Shown here in pieces: positions 24,701-40,985 of a DNA stretch of 64,000 bases. A program made the position numbers and the translations under genes. This stretch comes from Apostichopus japonicus. Its lineage: Eukaryota; Echinodermata; Holothuroidea; Aspidochirotida; Stichopodidae. Numbering within the stretch: the stretch's first letter is position 1; each line of letters starts with the position of its first letter. Location of the stretch: contig NC_092568.1 in NCBI RefSeq assembly GCF_037975245.1, forward strand, positions 5,496,001 to 5,560,000. The letters are read 5' to 3'. The notes under the pieces were generated by a model. It was not told where the DNA came from. It did not search any database and saw only the letters and a program-made list of their open reading frames with translations.

Positions 24701-27700
24701 TATGAATTATTGCTATGATTTGGTCAGAATAATCTGAAGCTACAACCCAGCTCAAAAATGCACCCTGAAGCAGGGATATAACTCTTACAGCCAGTTGCAT
24801 TTCTGTGGTGTAAATCATATTTTAATTTTAATTTTTTAATCAAACCAATGCGTTCTCTTTCACCTCGACAGGAGTTACAAAATGAACTTTTGTCTCGATA
24901 TAAAAATCCCTGTTATATGATAGACGGTAAGCTTTACTGTCTTCCGTACTTCTTTCTTGCTGGGATGCCGAAGTGTGGTACCACAGACATCTGGTCCAAG
25001 ATTTCCCAGCATCCTCAGGTGGCGGCAGCTCAAAAAGAACCTCATTGGTGGACAAGAGGAATGATCAAAGGTAAACATGGCATATTTGTAAATAATAAAT
25101 ATGGGTGGTCACATTCTTGGTTTAAGAGGAATGTGGCTGCGATTGGGGGTAGTTTGAAATAGGGGGAATGCCATACAAAGCCCGGTAGAGAGGGGGTGGG
25201 GGTGGCGATTATACAAGTGCCGAAGTTATATAGCCGTAATGGACTGCGACTGTTAATTCTTACCATGTATTTCCCACAGGTATTCTTGTACATTGAACGC
25301 CATAGAACGCACGTTAGATTACATCGCGTGATATGGCATGTTATCATTTTTCGATGTGTCTTGTTGTGTTATACTCAAAGGGTTGTGTTATAGGTTTAGA
25401 GCGCAAAATGTTCCATAAATGATGTTTGAACACATGTACTGTATAGGTAAAATGTAAACTACTGCACTATAAGATACTTCTCTTTAGTACTATAACAAGT
25501 AACCTGTAATATATATGACCGTCTTTCATCAGGAAAGTTATTCCCCTCACTCCCTTACATCCATCCCCCTCCCACCTCCCACCCTTCCAGAATCCATATC
25601 ATATTTCCCTGTTAAGTATTGGTAACGATCCTGGTCCTTCTGTTCGTGTTATTGATAATATGTCCTTTTCTGTTTTTTCTTTTCTGTTTCTCTATATAGG
25701 GTCTTTGAAGTTAAGAGGTTATATGTATCAACGCACAATAAACATACGTAAAGAACTCGTGAGAGCAAGATACGATAAGAAAGCGACCAAGATGATTGTT
25801 GGTGAGTTGATATAATAATAATTCATATTTTCTGGGTAAAGGATAGTGCAGGGAGCTGCTAATAGCTTCCTACGGATTGTGTAAGTAACGTCCGTTACCT
25901 TTAAATTATTCCCTTACCGCTTGTGTAACAGAGTATCAGAAAGTTATGTGGTATTGGTCAGAAGTATTAAGCTTCAAACTAGAAGTTATTTCAGTGTGTA
26001 TGAAGTTGGGTGTTGGTGGGGTGTGGTGGCGGTGGGGTGTGAGGACGCAATTGCAATAAACAAAGTGGTATATGTAAATGCCAGTAACTAATGTTTCTCC
26101 CTCCTCAAAGAGTGAATTCGAATCGTCTTAAACAGAGCCAGGTGCTTCTCTTGTGTATGTTTACCCACGGATGCTCAATTTATGTAAATAAGTCCAGATA
26201 AGAATTGGCCTAAGTATTGCAAAACACTCAACTTGCAGGGGAGGGAGTGGGGAGGGGAGGGGAGGGAGGAGGGGAGAGAGGAGTTGAATCAAGCAATAAA
26301 CTTCTCTGTGTCAGAAAAGAACAAGGAAGTTGCACAGCAGTAAAAGAGGTTTGACAATAGTAACTTAAGTAGTAATCTTCTATATCATATTTCATTTGTA
26401 AATCATTCTGAACTTCAAAAGAATACAGACAAAGAAAGGCGGTCCCCAGATCCAAATGAAAGGCTCTTATCGTTTACCGAACATATATTTGCTGTAGGTG
26501 ATGGTTCTGCGTCTACATTCTGGGAAAATCTGTTATGGAATAAACTACCAAGTATGGACAAAACTCCCAGCACTATGAAGATCATCGCCAGTATTTTACC
26601 AAACGCCAAATTCATTGTATCTCTCCGAGAACCATCGAATAGGTAAATTAGTTTCTATGGCTGATTAAAAAGGACCATGTTCTAAATATCCTGTTGAAAT
26701 TGAATGCAGTTCCTATGTATCTCCGAGATAACAACATTTGAAATTGACATGTTTTGCACCAAACGTGAATTTGAGGCAAAAGTTTTTTTCTTCTGAGAAG
26801 CTGATTTCAATTGTGTATCGTTTACGAAACTGTTTACTCGCATAGTATCCTATTGTAGAACATGTTTAAATCACAATTGATGTTTCGAGATAGAAAAGGC
26901 AACCGCTTCAAACTACTGTCTTCAAATTCAATAGTAAAAGACAAAATTGGTTTTACGTGTTATGAGGACAACATGAATGTCTCAGCTTAGCTGGTCCTCT
27001 TGAAATGACCCATATCGGTGACGTCATACACGTGGCAACACTGACTCACTATCCCTTTGTTTTTAACGCGTGGGAAAAGTCTCTGATGTTGCCATTTATA
27101 CACTTACGACATTTGATCTTACCATTTTACTAACACAATTCTACTGCGTCCAACTATTTTATGTTTCTCTCTCTATCCGCGTCCCTTGTAATAACAGAAT
27201 GTACTCTGAGTATCTGGCCTTTCAGCCCACAAGCAAGAAATCTGTGACTGAATATGAACAGATGGTTCATGAGGGGATATCCTTACTTAGAGAATGTTTT
27301 AACCGGAGCACCCAAAGAGAATGTATCTTTGAGAGACAAAAGAGACCGAAGGACTACCCTTTTACGGTGAGTATATACTTATCAGTAGAATGATTTGCAT
27401 ATGTTCGCTGGGTCTCGAAATATGATCTCATATTTACAGTTTATGACGTATATCCGCATGTGACCTCAGGCCAGTATAGACAGGAAGTCTGAGTAAGAGG
27501 GAATACCAGCAACTTATGGAGGGGCGCTTACAATTTACAACATACTACTCGTGTCCTATAACTTGTTTAACATGGATGCATGGTGGCAGATATGAGAGTG
27601 GGGGGGGGGGTAGTGCAAAGTAGTATGCTCGTTGGGGGCAGCATCCCCCCCTGTGTGACTTGTGTGTAGTGACTTATATATGATGACTTATATATGATGA

Positions 27701-28932
27701 CTTAAATATAATTATTATGCTCAGTTGGAATATGCATTATGCCCAACTAGCATATAGGCTCTCTGTGACGTTATCAGTGACGTAAGCAGACCTTTTCGTC
27801 GGTGCCAACAGGGAGGTGTTAACGATCAAAACGTGTACGAGAGGGGGGGGGGGGCGGGCCGGTGGTCCTTGCGGCTCTATACTGGGCTGGTTACGCTAAT
27901 AACTCAATTACTAAGACCTTTAGATCAACTTGTGTCCTCATCTTCTCCCAAGTAGATCTATCTGAACTATTCTGTCTTGGCATTAGTCTCCTTTTCAATC
28001 GTAATTGTGATGTTACTTATTATCTGCCAGAATAACATATAGCAATACACGATGTTATTTCACCGAAGCAAAGAAAAAGCTCTGATTTTTCGATTTATTT
28101 CAGAGAATTCGATTAAGTTTCTATTCTGTCTTCGTGGAAGAGTTTCTCAAATATTTCTCTCGCGACCAATTATTTCTAGTTCGCATGGAAGATTGGCAAA
28201 CATCTTGTAAACAAATTCTACCGCAAATATACAAATTTCTGGAATTGGGTGAGTCATAACAGAAAAATATGTATTCTAAAATGACCTACTGTATTTGATA
28301 TATATAGCTGCAGTTTACGCTTAATCTATCCACCAAATACTCGAGCCTGAAAGCATAATATATAACCTAGGTAACATGTAAGGATAATACGCTAGCATAA
28401 CACGTAAACACAAACAGTACACAGAATTTGTGGGACACAAAATATACTCCATTTAATAACACTTTCCGCAACTGGAGGTAAGTCACTTTTATTTCTACAT
28501 ACAAAGGGGTGTCTAGTATGGCGTAACTATTACGTGGCGTAGTATAAAACTTACACAAAGTTCCAACCCAACACAATATGTATAGTTAATAAAGTAGCCT
28601 AGTTTGAGAATTCCGTAATAACTACAACCATATGAAATCATGAATATGCATAATTGCAGTTAAATATGAAATATAATTACTGGCAAATTTGCAAGGAATG
28701 TTTTTAAGTTAATTTATTTACCTACAATCTTCCTTCAGATCCTCTTCCAAAGTCTTCGATATTCCCGATATGTCGACAGCTCAGTCGCCATACCAACCAA
28801 CATAGCTACAGAATAGTTGGTGCTCAACCTTACAGGATTAAGCAAGTTATCAGGAATTTCGTCGCCCCATTTAATGAAGAATTGGCTAATATCATGCAGG
28901 ATAATCGGTTTCTTTGGGACGATGTCGAGTAA
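21764..28932 (+). CDS. CHST15-like carbohydrate sulfotransferase (GalNAc4S-6ST family), eight exons, 432 aa
   Basis: Exons: 21764-21772, 22686-23021, 24872-25070, 25700-25801, 26498-26642, 27198-27366, 28104-28248, 28739-28932; total 1,299 bp, all GT-AG, phases closing exactly. An in-frame TAA at 21734-21736 supports the ATG. The protein is type II: MKRKH, then a signal anchor (IILILATATLLAISYIS), a stem of about 100 residues with a sequon (NST), then the catalytic domain. The 5'-PAPS loop is GMPKCGTTDIW (146-156). The CHST15 word DGSASTFW follows (217-224), then the 3'-phosphate motif R259-(7 residues)-S267 in LREPSNRMYSEY. The C-terminus (RNFVAPFNEELANIMQDNRF) is the family's usual end. The known family member transfers sulfate from PAPS to C6 of GalNAc-4-sulfate in chondroitin/dermatan sulfate in the Golgi. 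It is shorter than human CHST15 (561 aa), mainly in the stem. The exact acceptor sugar here is inference. Confidence 0.93.
23262..23600 (+). repeat. R1-related dispersed repeat in CHST15-like intron 2, copy A
   Basis: It starts GGGCGGCGATC with a 13-base G-run and two 'ccccccaatattt' words, then carries the R1 core 'aagtgccatttccagcgatc' and 'gcgccaactcatggtggcgc'. The end near 'tttgcccctccc' is indistinct. It has no coding role. Confidence 0.7.
24290..24470 (+). repeat. R1-related dispersed repeat in CHST15-like intron 2, copy B
   Basis: It carries 'cgagaagtgccatttacgg', 'gcgccaaccaatggtggcgc' and a right end 'caatatttgaaacagatcg' followed by 'ccgcccctg'. That end is the inverse of the left end of copy A (GGGCGGCGATC), suggesting that full-length members have terminal inverted repeats. 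Confidence 0.7.
26237..26283. repeat. Polypurine (GGGA)n tract in CHST15-like intron 4
   Basis: A nearly pure G/A stretch with a single T. It could form triplex or G4 structures; nothing else is seen. Confidence 0.7.
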
Positions 28933-32129
<3,197 letters not shown>

Positions 32130-32290
32130 CTCAAGTCACAAATCATTTGATTTTATCGCCAAGTCAAGTCACCAGTTGTTTATATTGCAAGTCAAGTCAC
32201 AAACACATACACAAGTCACATAGTAAAGTCATATAAAATGTTACTCTGGTCTTACTCTCGAGTCCAAGTCATTGACTCGAGTCAGCAACA
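32130..32290. repeat. Degenerate CAAGTCAC-type repeat ending in TGACTCGAGTCA
   Basis: Many 'caagtca(c/a)' words in a row ('aagtcaagtcacc', 'caagtcaagtcacaaac'), then 'actctcgagtccaagtc' and the 12-bp palindrome TGACTCGAGTCA (32273-32284). It looks like a fragment of an old satellite or element. Confidence 0.6.
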
Positions 32291-35200
32291 CTGTCCTAAT
32301 CCTATAATATGAGAAGAAATTTCTGAGTCACCCATTGTTATAAAACCGAATGGAATAGCGAATTCAAAATTTTGTAGAGAAAAAAAAAAGAGAAACCTAT
32401 ACAGAATCGGATCCCGAAAAGTGACGATCACATGCAAAGATCTGTTTAAAGGATTAGTTCAGGTGTCACAGATGTTAATCTTATATGAAAGAGGACAATA
32501 AAAGAAACCCAATAGTGAAGAAATTATTCAAATATCTTTTTCCGTTTAGGAGATATTCAAGTTTAAAGTTCTATCTGATTGTGTAGAAACTGCTGAAATC
32601 AGACTAGCTGTGACGTCATATCCTCACATTCCTGAAAAGTCTTTGTTATTTTATTAAAATATTTTGTAAGATTTTATGACTTACAACCAAAAGATACGTC
32701 AGGAGATCTCACATGTGTCAAGGGAAGTATTTGAGATTTAACATCTGAAGAATGTTTGATTACCGGTATATTGTTTTAGATTTGTGAAAAAAATGTAATT
32801 ATATTTTAATGAAATATATTGACACATGTTAAGGAAGTGAGGATGTGACATCACACCTCACAGTTAGTCTTTCTACACCAGTCATTTGCAAAGAAATTTT
32901 GAAATCTTCAAAGTGTGATATCTCCTTAACAGAGAATGCTATCATGTTAGTTTCTTCACTATTCTGTTTGTCTTTTTAAGCTCTTTCATACAAGATAGAC
33001 ATGTCAGACACCTGAACCAATCCTTTAAAGAAGTAAGAAAAAAATAAAACTAAATCAAACTAAGATGTAAAAGGAAGAGAATTCAATCCTTTTCTGCACT
33101 ATCTATACAAACTTTTCAGATGTTTCACCAATCCTATATGAAAACATTGCGCGTGTACCTGTAGACGATTGAGAATCAATCACGTATAGGCCTACATTAT
33201 GTTGCTCGAAATGGAAGACCTTTGAGAACTTCCACCAGAAGCGGAAATGAGTTCTGTTTGATTATTATGTATACTATATACACCAGTGCATGTTGAATTT
33301 GATTTGTCCCAATGTGGAAATGTTTTAAGTGCCCATGTGTCCATTGGTGGGGGGGGGGGGTTGGGGAGGAAGGGAGAGACGGAAGGGGAGGAGGAGAAAT
33401 TATATCAGTACATAACTGAAGCAGTGATCATTTGGATTATAATTCACAGTTACGTTGGTATAAGCGTACGGGATTATAAACAAAACTACTAATGAGGTTG
33501 CCGCCAGTTACTCCAAAAGGTTTGCTCATTCATTTTGGCAGTATTCATGAGATTTAGGATGATTTTCTAGGTCAATTACCAAATGACAATTGATGACTCA
33601 CAAGGGACAGAGGGAGAATTTGTAAAGCAATTTTGGAATTATGACAATGTCCAACTGTATCAGGAATATTCCATGGTTTTATCAAATCAATTATCAGATT
33701 TTTTACCTAACAAGGAAATTACAACATCCATTGTCCTTGAGGGAGGTCACGATTCCCTGTACGTTGTACCATAATGAGGTCAGAGATGGTCACGTCTATA
33801 ATTGGATACAGAGGGAAACAATGCATGTCTATAAATATTTTCGAAGTAATGCCAAAATTGAATGATTACAATGAATAATGACAGGGGAATATGTGCCAGC
33901 ATTAATCGACTTAATGCCCGTGTAGATTCAAATAGTCAATAATTATGTATACATTTAATATTTCTCTAATAATTTGTCAAATTAGTATCTAGAATTTTTC
34001 CTCCATGGCCAACCATATATATCCGACATGTTATATATGAATGGAGAGATACGGCTATACCGTGTGTATTTGTCGTCAGCCCATACAGTCTACCCAGTGA
34101 AATCGTGTGGTGTAAGGTCGCTACATGCTATACTCCACTTTGCTTCTTATAGCCCAATGATATACTAGAGCACTATATGATAAACGTATTAAATCAACGG
34201 CTGCGCATTTATACATGAATCCAACTCATATTGATGCAATCCTCAGCCTCTTTCCGGGAAATGATCACATTGATATAAAGTCACCTTCCTTACTACACTT
34301 TTTACGGGATATAATGTAACATCATGCAATGACGTCAGAGGTGTAACATGACCTACGACTCGTCCAGTAAGGACGCAGATTGTAACATGTAATATATACG
34401 GTATAAAATAATATAGTGAAGGGTAAGTCACCAACATGCACTGTAAGGAAACCTAAACCTGGCGTCTATCGAAGACTAGACGAGAAAGCAAAAGTAGAAG
34501 AAGACGATTTAGACAACTATATACCAATTAGGATCACCACTGGCGTTTTCATAAATGGCGTATAATGTCACAAATTGGAACCTTAATCAAATAATCGGTT
34601 TTACTCAAATTTAATGAAAATAGTTAATTATTAGGATTGAGATCGAGCTTTCGCATTGTTTAAATTTCTCTTGTATGAAAATCGAGCATTGCCTCGTAGT
34701 ACCGTAACTTTGTAAACGAGATATAGCTGAAAGTTGTAAAAGCACTGATCGAACATGTGGAACTTGCTATGGAACGCTCGAAAGGTAAGTGTTGTTGTTG
34801 TTTCAATGTTACTGAAGTACCTGCTTCTGAACATTTTCTTAAAGTAAAGCATAACGATTTAACTGTAACCTTTACAATTTGTATGGCATATTTTTATTTT
34901 AAGAGAGATAAATTAATATCAGAAAGGTAAATGTACCGTAATTATCCAATTTGTATATTCAATTTAATTGAGTAGTTTCGAAGCGATGAACTATTATGCT
35001 AATGATATTAATCGGTTGGACATTGGAATCAACATCTATGTAACTCATCCAGAGAAGAATGAAGCATGCTGGGAAAAATATTCATACACACACATACATA
35101 TACGGTACATACATACATGTACGTATAATAATAAAACATTTACATATTACGTATACACATACATACACAAGCATACACATATATACATACATACATTATC

Positions 35201-37228
35201 GTTAGTACATAAATAAAACTTACCAAATACTTCACACATATATAGCATACATAATTATTATTTGCGGGTGTCATATTATACATGTTCTAAATCAGTTAAA
35301 ACATGTAAATGTTGTTATTCGAATATGTATGAGGCAGTTTGCATATATAATTTCAGAAGTCACAAATATTGGCCCCTCGAACAGGTTGAAAGCGTGGATC
35401 CCTCGTACTGTATAATCTATTGCAATGTAACTTTTTATCGACAAAACAAAGGATACAATGTTGGCCGTTGAAATACACTAAGTGCGTATAGAAATGGTGA
35501 GGCAACACTATTTCTTCCAACCATGTTACCAACGCCTATAGTTTGCAAAGCAACCACGTTTCCTCATTCCATATTCAATTGAATAAATCCAGTGTACATA
35601 TCAACCCCCGTTCACCTTATTATCTCAGTAAAGCACAAATGAAAGGGTAGGCCTATCTCCGGGAAATAAAATGCATTTCCATGAACAAAGGAATACAATT
35701 CCTTTGCAAATAATCCTTCATAAACAAGAACTTTCCCTATGGATATTTGCGATCGAGGATGTGGTTAATTGGGTGCCCCTGACTTATATATTCTCATGAA
35801 TATTCTCATGCAAATTAACAGTTTATCAACGTGCCAACTTATAAGAGCACACTGTTAACCCGTTCTCTTCACACTAGCTGGCCATCCACATACGATTCGT
35901 TATTGTGTCTATGTTTGTTGTCCTGGAATCTTTCTGGACCAATGTGAACCCCCCCCCCCAACAAACCAGAGAGACATATAGTCATAATAGCAATCAAGTT
36001 AATTTTCCGGTCCTTTCCAAATTGAAACGACACACAAATAATCCGTTGCATTTTAGTCTTTTCGTCACGTTGAGGACACCATTTTGCTATCGCAGGCGGG
36101 ATATAAGACGAATAACAAAAAAAATGGCGTATGATGTCCCCACGGGGCTGAAATGTACACTTTCTTATCAAAATTATCAATCAGCATGTCGTCGGAAATG
36201 ACGTCATTGAAAATACTTGATTGCTATGAACAATATGACCTATTTCTAAGTATGAATTGCTTATTCATTTATTCGAATTGACACGATTTCAGGCAGTTCT
36301 ATTCGGGTACATTAAATTCCTAGTGACAAGTCACGCAACCCACGGAGCTTATAACCCTAAAGCTATTTACGCGCGACTTAAGAAATAGTATTTTCCCTTA
36401 TATACACCCCCTCACCGCCAATGCCCCTCCCCAAATCCGGCCACACGCTCATTTTGGTTTATTTTCATTGTATAAGATTTCTTTTGTTCGCACAAGGGAA
36501 ACTCTTATCCACATGATTTAGTCTTCCCTATAAGGATGTATTGGGTAGGCCATTTAATAGTCTTTGCTAATTAGTATCGCATTTAACACCATTAACCAAT
36601 GGATGACAGGTTATCAATCCTTTTGTCATTTTGGCCCATATAACACGTTGTATTTTACTCTAATGGGTCTGCCTGCCTTGCATCAACTATTCATTAGAGG
36701 CAATGGAGGCGGAAGATCCGGATCAATTCAACTGTCTAAAAACCGATTAAGTTCCCTAGCTTTTGTAAGAACAAAATGACATAATCATGCACGATGTAGA
36801 TTTGAATGATCTAATGATTTGGTCAGAAGGTCATTGAAAACATTTAAACAGTTCATACGTTTGAGTTACTGCGCATTTATGTTTCAAAACTATATTCAGC
36901 TATCTAAGGTTCGTAAATAAATTAAGGTAAAAAAGAAAGAAAGAAAGAAAGAATGATCTGAATTTTAACCTTATTATCTTGTTGGATTTACAAGTTATAG
37001 ATTTCTGGATCAAATCCAATATTCTGCCAAAATTAGATCCTTGAATTCTTAGTGGAAACATTCGCTTCATGTGTATGCATGGACAGTGACGTCAGAATGG
37101 AGTGGGTGGAAAAGTCAATATTGAATGTCAAATAAAGTTCCCGTCATTCATACATATGGTATATATATAATTATTGTTTGCTATATACCAGAACCATACC
37201 CTGTAACCGAATATAAATGAAGTAGTTG
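32291..37228. other. Non-coding region, no gene recognised
   Basis: It holds a 12-base G-run (33349-33360), a degenerate CATA/ACAT microsatellite (about 35086-35200), a C-run near 35950, (GAAA)n at 36929-36953 and four perfect TGACGTCA sites (32611, 34330, 36199, 37087). Open frames up to about 100 codons lack splice context and protein-like wording. Confidence 0.45.
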
Positions 37229-37571
37229 CAGTGGCGGAGATAGGGGTATTGGTCAGAGGGGGCGAGAATGGTCTGTATGGGCGCTTTCGACTTTATCTAA
37301 GCGGAGCGCCACCACAGGTTGGCGCGGAGCGTACAGAAATTTTTTGAGTAAAGATACTCCCTAGAATGCCGGAAATGACCCTTTCCGGGCCTTGCTAATT
37401 TGCAGATAAACGAAGAATAAATAGGTGTCCAAATGTGACAAATGTCAATAGGTAGATGAGAGCGCAATAAAAAAAGTCAATAATCGCGAATAAGTAAAAA
37501 GTGGTAAATAGCTGAAAAGGGCGCCAGCAGTCCATTTGAGTCCGTCAGGGGGGGCATCCGCCCCCTGACTG
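37229..37571 (-). repeat. Dispersed repeat family R1, uninterrupted copy (empty site for the transposon)
   Basis: It begins CAGTGGCGGAGATAGGGG and ends in a 9-bp-stem hairpin (GTCAGGGGG at 37544-37552, CCCCCTGAC at 37561-37569). Its reverse complement matches both halves of the split copy (7662-7744 and 13969-14213). The single TA at 37449-37450 marks the position of the transposon in the other copy. The termini are hAT-like, but no clear target duplication was found. Confidence 0.85.
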
Positions 37572-40500
37572 TTGGAAGTTTCAAGTCATTTTAAAGGCGA
37601 TGTTCTCGTCAAACATAATATGTTTGATATAATTTGTTATCTAGGTAATTAACTGAAATTACTCCCTCAAATGTCTAAATTTAAACACCTCCGAAGAAAA
37701 AAAAAACGGGACATTACATCTGCGACCCAACAACATGTTTAACTCATGACGGTATGAAACCAAAGTTTTGACGAAATTTCCAGACTATTGGTCCCCAACT
37801 TGATAAACCGTCAAAAATCGGAAAGTTGCTGCGTTGACGAGATGTATATGCTTACCCAGCGTATTAGCTTAACGATAATAATCACTGAAAATTACCATCA
37901 TATACACTCGGCGGATATATGACAGAATACCATCATCATACGGATTATTCCGTTTTGAACTCTTTAGGTATACCATCTTAACAAATCTGGCCAATTTCTC
38001 TAAATTTGCCTATATTTTGTCAAAGGTGGAATTGCTTTTCTCAAAACCAGGTATATATATATAGGTATATATCTTATCGCGGAAGTACGTGTGCCGATTG
38101 TATCATTACAGCCATATGAAACCGCCATACAAATAGGAATATAAACTTATATGAATTAAGTAAATAAATCTATCTTGTTCCTAGTGCATCGCTTATAGTA
38201 TTTCCTCAATATAATACAACTCTCGAGTGCTGCCTAAGTTAAAGACAAAGAAGTCTTTACATGTAAGGTGAAGTAAGTTGATGACTGCAGTGAAGGTAAT
38301 TAACGTACATCAGCCATTTGTCACGTGATAAACTTTAAGAGACCTCTGTCAAGAACAAATACGGATGTATGTACAACGACTTTCTTGCCTCCTCATTCGC
38401 TCCCGCTATAAAATAGAACTTAACTTCGAAGATAAAGTGAAAAATACTTTTCAGCCCATATTTTTTTGCATGAAAGAGGATGTAAAACCAAGCACCATGA
38501 TCTGAAAGTCAACCGTTTTACATACTTGCTACCCTTAGTGTCAGTGTAGTGTCTTTCCTTAGGCTTCCGTAATAAATCTAGGGGGTTTTGAGCATAAAAT
38601 CAACTTTCCAATCCCAAATTATTAAAAAAAAAAAAAAAGTTGAGACAGTCTTCGAATTTCAGAACTATCATATGATAGACGGACGTTGTGTTTTTTTCAG
38701 ACACAGAAGTAATTAATGACTCACAAATTAAAACCTGAATGGATTTGTTTAAATTTATTTTTTATTTAGAAGAGAATGAAATTATAGATATACTGCTCGA
38801 TCCCTCGTATACACTGTTTCCATGCAGTACGAGCATGCGCATATCAACTAAAGCATCGTTCCTTCTTTGGGTCTTTATACTGTACACTGATAACGAGTAA
38901 ACCAAACTAGAGTACAGTAATAGTGTTTATCTTTAAACCAATCGATTTCAAAATAGCTGTATTGCTAACCTGCCGCAGTCGAATCCCAGTGCTTTTATTT
39001 GCGTACAAACCAAAATACAAAATAAAGGAATACAAAGGAGAGGGAGTGAGGGTGGTTGAGGTAGGAAATGCTAGGTTTATTTTGGGGGTTTGGAAGGGGG
39101 GGGGGGTTGGTGGGGATTGACAAACGGTTCAAAGTAAATCATTGCTGTTCCCATGCAGTAATATTGGAACCATAAAGCCTAACATTTTGACAAATAAGGT
39201 TTAACTTAGGCTAGTATATAAAGCCTTACACAGACTTATGAAAAGAAATCTTCCGCTCGTTGCTCTTTTCAAGTTCAAGATACAAGAAAAAAAAAGAGAA
39301 AAAACTTATTCGAAGCGTTGAACATATTATACTTACAAACATTGGGCCTATACCTGTAGTTTATATATAGCGGAAAGTAAAAGTATTGGAAAATAATCAC
39401 CTCAAGAAAATTGTGCCTGTAAGAAACAGTTCAATCAAGCATAACGTTGCAATTTCAGTTTCCTTCTTGAACACAGTATTAGAATGGTTTAGTCACAACA
39501 AATGGGCTTAACTAACACAGAGTTTGTGAAGTAGATAGCAATGAGTGTTTACAGTTAACATATCTTGCAACGGTAGACCTACTCTAGAAACTAACTTAGC
39601 TTTAGGGATAAGGTCCATCAAACGAGGAAATTAGATGCTATATGGGTATTAATAACTGAAGGCTTGCTCACTGACGTTGATGTTGATGTTGAGGAATTTT
39701 AAAAGGATGCTAGCACTTGGCTAATTTCATTAAGCCTTTGTCACAGCAATTTCTGTGGCCTATGTCTATGTTAGAGGTCAAAATTAATTTGAAGGTCATT
39801 AGAGATAAAACCTTTTCAAGAAGTAGAAATTGACAATTGTTATACTGACTGACTCGAGTCAGAAAAAGTACTGATACCACTACAACCTCATAAAAAAAAG
39901 TATTTCTTTGCAATCTTGACGTCCCTGCGCACCCCACCTAATCTTCCCCACCCTAACTCTTCCCCCTCCTCTTTCCCCACGTATCCTTTGCTCTTCAGTT
40001 GTTTGGCTAATAGTAGATTGTATGCAGACTACGCTAATGTTTACAATCAACACCAGTGGCAAGAAGACGCACACAAAAGGAATTATTAAAGACAGATAAC
40101 ACCTTTCCACAATAGTCCCACTTATTGTAAGCAAGTCACTTCCCGGCATGACTTTTTACTGATAATTGCATATTTACAAACAATAAATTTAGACGTAGGT
40201 GGGTACACTTTGAGAATTGCGATAAGCACAGTACTATTACTATCAGCCTAGCATTGCAACGGACATCTATCAGGAGTAACAGGTGACTACTTTTTCCTAA
40301 TTTTTTTGTCTAAAATAGACTTAATTAATTTCTCTGTTAAGACTTTTGAAGTTACTAAGAGTACAGTTTTTCACTAGTGTAGTTTTCATTGGTTATTCTA
40401 TTTTGGAAACTTGAGACGAGATTAAAAACTGTTGTTTCTTTAACGTGCTATGCTAGGCCTAAGTACTAAGACTAAGTAGTAAGAGTATGTGCTATGTGCT

Positions 40501-40884
40501 AACAGTAACACTAACAAGTAACAGTAAGACTAAGTCACTAAGTAAGAGAACGGAGACCATTAATGGCCTAGCCTACAGTAGGCCTACGATATGCACTAGC
40601 GCAATTAACACTTCAACGAATTGGATAGTTATTTGTGTATGTCACCTAATGTATCACTAGTTTCTTTTCCGATATGCTAAATGATAGATATGACACAAAC
40701 ATTCTCATGAATTAGTAAAATACTAACTGTTTAAAGTTCTTGCAGTGTACTTAACCATGATAATACCAATGTTGGCATATCAATTGTATTTGTAGCTTAG
40801 CGTGCTTATTTCTAAATCCCTCATGTTTACAGTTCATGTAACTAGGGTTACCATAATGTGTTTGTTATAAAGGAGGACACTGAT

Positions 40885-40985
40885 CGATGTCATTGGGGAG
40901 GGGACTAAGGGGAGGGGATGTCCCCCTCCAATTTGAAGGGTGCCTAGGCCTACATGCAAAATGGTACCATATTTATGGCCAAGTT
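40885..40985 (-). repeat. Dispersed repeat family R2, fragment
   Basis: 'gggactaaggggaggggatg' followed by 'tccccctccaatttgaag' and a 'cctacatgcaaaatggtacc' segment parallel the GC-rich part of the R2 copy at 6850-7215 in the same orientation, but diverged. Confidence 0.55.
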
